From assembly GCA_043755435.1 (NCBI GenBank), contig JAYUSZ010000103.1, forward strand, positions 1-64,000: a stretch of DNA of 64,000 nucleotides. Direction: 5' to 3'. This document shows, one piece after another, positions 63,058 to 64,000 of this stretch (its first letter is position 1; every line of letters starts with the position of its first letter). Position numbers and translations under genes: made by a program. Origin of the DNA: JANXSF01 sp043755435 (GTDB lineage: Bacteria > Acidobacteriota > Terriglobia > Bryobacterales > Bryobacteraceae). Under the pieces are notes generated by a model. It was not told the DNA's origin, did not search any database, and saw nothing but the letters and a program-made list of their open reading frames with translations.

Positions 63058-63330
63058 TTAGATTGGAGCGCCGTCTTCACCATAACCCAGGATTGCTTCC
63101 TCTTCCTGGCGGCTAAGAGTACGGCTGGCGTCTGGGGGCAAGGTGGGCCAAACGCGATCATGCAGGAACTGAAGCGCACTGGTCCTGGGATCGCGAGCTA
63201 ACCCCAATTGCAAGCGCTGCTTCTTTTCAAGCAGGGCCTGGCGGATGGCCTCGGTTTTGGAAGAGCCAGCAATTACAGCAACTTCCTGCGCTAGCATCTC
63301 CACTTCGTAGTTTTTTAAATTCAATGCCAT
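63058..63330 (-). CDS. vapB: VapB-type antitoxin (Rv0623-like)
   Basis: The protein has 90 residues. The N-terminal LNLKNYEVEMLAQEVAVIAG followed by SSKTEAIRQALLEKKQRL is a ribbon-helix-helix DNA-binding segment of the Rv0623 family; the C-terminal half is the toxin-binding region. A consensus-like promoter with an inverted repeat over its -10 box lies just upstream, giving likely autoregulation. The transcript would start about 2 bases before the ATG. Confidence 0.85.
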   Translation of the reverse strand: MALNLKNYEVEMLAQEVAVIAGSSKTEAIRQALLEKKQRLQLGLARDPRTSALQFLHDRVWPTLPPDASRTLSRQEEEAILGYGEDGAPI

Positions 63331-63339
63331 GGTGTAATT

Positions 63340-63368
63340 ATTGTATCGTTATACCTAGCAAGTGTCAA
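63340..63368 (-). promoter_or_regulatory. vapBC promoter with operator
   Basis: On the minus strand, TTGACA (63368-63363) and TACAAT (63345-63340) are 17 bases apart, near-perfect sigma70 boxes. A perfect inverted repeat GTAT-AACG-ATAC (63354-63343) overlaps the -10 box and fits a VapB-VapC operator. Transcription would begin near 63333, so the mRNA would be almost leaderless. Confidence 0.7.
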
Positions 63369-63376
63369 GAAGAATT

Positions 63377-64000
63377 CTATCTAGCGGCTAACTGCCTCAA
63401 AACATAAGGCAATATTCCTCCAGATCGGAAATATTCCACTTCTTGCGGGGTATCGATCCGGACCTTTACTGTAAAAGTCTTGGTGGAACCGTCTGGGGCA
63501 GTGGCCGTTACGGAGGCTCGGGTTCCAGTCTGGGCGGCCGAGGAAACGCCTGTGATGGAATAGGTTTCAAGCCCGGTTAGCCCAAGCGTTTCGCGATTTT
63601 GACCATCTACGAATTCAGTGGGCAATACGCCCATGCCAACCAGATTTGACCGGTGAATCCGCTCGAAGCTTTCGGCAATAACTGCCTTGACTCCCAGCAA
63701 CCGTACACCCTTGGCCGCCCAATCGCGCGAACTGCCAGAGCCATATTCCTTGCCGGCAATAATCAGTTGGCCTATGCCCGCAGTTTGATACTTCATGGCA
63801 GCATCGTAGATCCACATTTTTCCACCCGTAGGCACATGGACAGTCCAAGTGCCTTCAGTTCCTGGGACCATCAAGTTTTTCAGACGGATGTTCGCAAGCG
63901 TTCCGCGCACCATAACTTCATGATTTCCGCGACGAGCACCGTATGAATTGAAATCCGTGGGTTTCACGCCCATTTCCTGGAGGTACTTTCCAGCAGGGGA
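63377..64000 (-). CDS. acnA: Aconitate hydratase, 3' part (starts beyond window)
   Basis: About 207 residues of the C-terminal part are visible; the frame runs off the right edge as SPAGKYLQEMGVKPTDFNSY, with GARRGNHEVMVRGTLANIRL, then IIAGKEYGSGSSRDWAAKG and AVIAESFERIHRSNLVGMGV. These are the swivel-domain substrate-binding motifs of aconitase A, which isomerises citrate to isocitrate using a 4Fe-4S cluster in the missing part. 3' end is complete. Confidence 0.93.
   Translation of the reverse strand, partial: SPAGKYLQEMGVKPTDFNSYGARRGNHEVMVRGTLANIRLKNLMVPGTEGTWTVHVPTGGKMWIYDAAMKYQTAGIGQLIIAGKEYGSGSSRDWAAKGVRLLGVKAVIAESFERIHRSNLVGMGVLPTEFVDGQNRETLGLTGLETYSITGVSSAAQTGTRASVTATAPDGSTKTFTVKVRIDTPQEVEYFRSGGILPYVLRQLAAR

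Overview
The window looks like chromosomal DNA of an environmental acidobacterium, most likely a Solibacter/Bryobacter-type member of Acidobacteriota. This is inferred from gene content: a DUF1592-type cytochrome gene coupled to a DUF1552 gene, TAT-signal Gfo/Idh/MocA and sugar-isomerase proteins, a PmoA-like DUF6807 protein, hopanoid-type HpnI, and long-signal M16 and PQQ-propeller proteins. No rRNA, tRNA or CRISPR array was recognised, and base composition was not counted.

Layout. (1) 1-16.6 kb: two exported surface proteins (tail-fibre-like and beta-helix, the second cut by the window edge), then an exopolysaccharide cluster with a GT2, two GT4 enzymes, an AlgD-like GDP-mannose dehydrogenase, a Wzx-type flippase, a heparinase II/III-type lyase, two glutamine-dependent AsnB amidotransferases, a methyltransferase and a small Rdx/SelW-like protein. 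The GT2 gene has a sigma70-like promoter and a long structured leader ending in a terminator-like hairpin. (2) 16.6-26.3 kb: fliW-csrA without flagellar neighbours, a CorC/HlyC transporter-like protein, an S45 acylase, hpnI, thrS, a SAP-domain protein and a GT-C-like membrane protein. (3) 26.5-31.7 kb: five + strand genes cas10-csm2-csm3-csm4-csm5, a complete type III-A (Csm) effector set. Cas10 is small, has no HD nuclease domain and carries GGDEF instead of GGDD in Palm2. Csm2 carries a long Arg/Gly/Pro-rich tail. No array, cas1, cas2, cas6 or csm6 is visible. (4) 31.7-32.9 kb: decayed group II intron reverse transcriptase and ISKra4 transposase on the opposite strand. (5) 33-46.7 kb: PQQ-propeller protein, a HAD / degenerate amidohydrolase lipoprotein / methyltransferase operon, tyrS, an M16 peptidase, a parvulin-FGE pair, and pyrR-pyrB-pyrC. 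(6) 46.7-53.4 kb: a minus-strand run with a DUF6807 protein, a sugar-binding lipoprotein, a CpsD-like ATPase and a Wzz-TPR fusion, probably the chain-length control part of polysaccharide export. (7) 53.4-64 kb: DUF1592/DUF1552/nucleoside-hydrolase-like operon preceded by an attenuator-like leader RNA, an FAD oxidoreductase with membrane polyferredoxin, Gfo/Idh and isomerase genes, a VapBC module with a clear promoter/operator, and the 3' part of aconitase.

The genes suggest a heterotroph that makes a uronate-containing, possibly amidated exopolysaccharide. The most unusual locus is the arrayless Csm set; the next are the terminator/antiterminator leader at 53.4 kb and the Wzz-TPR fusion.
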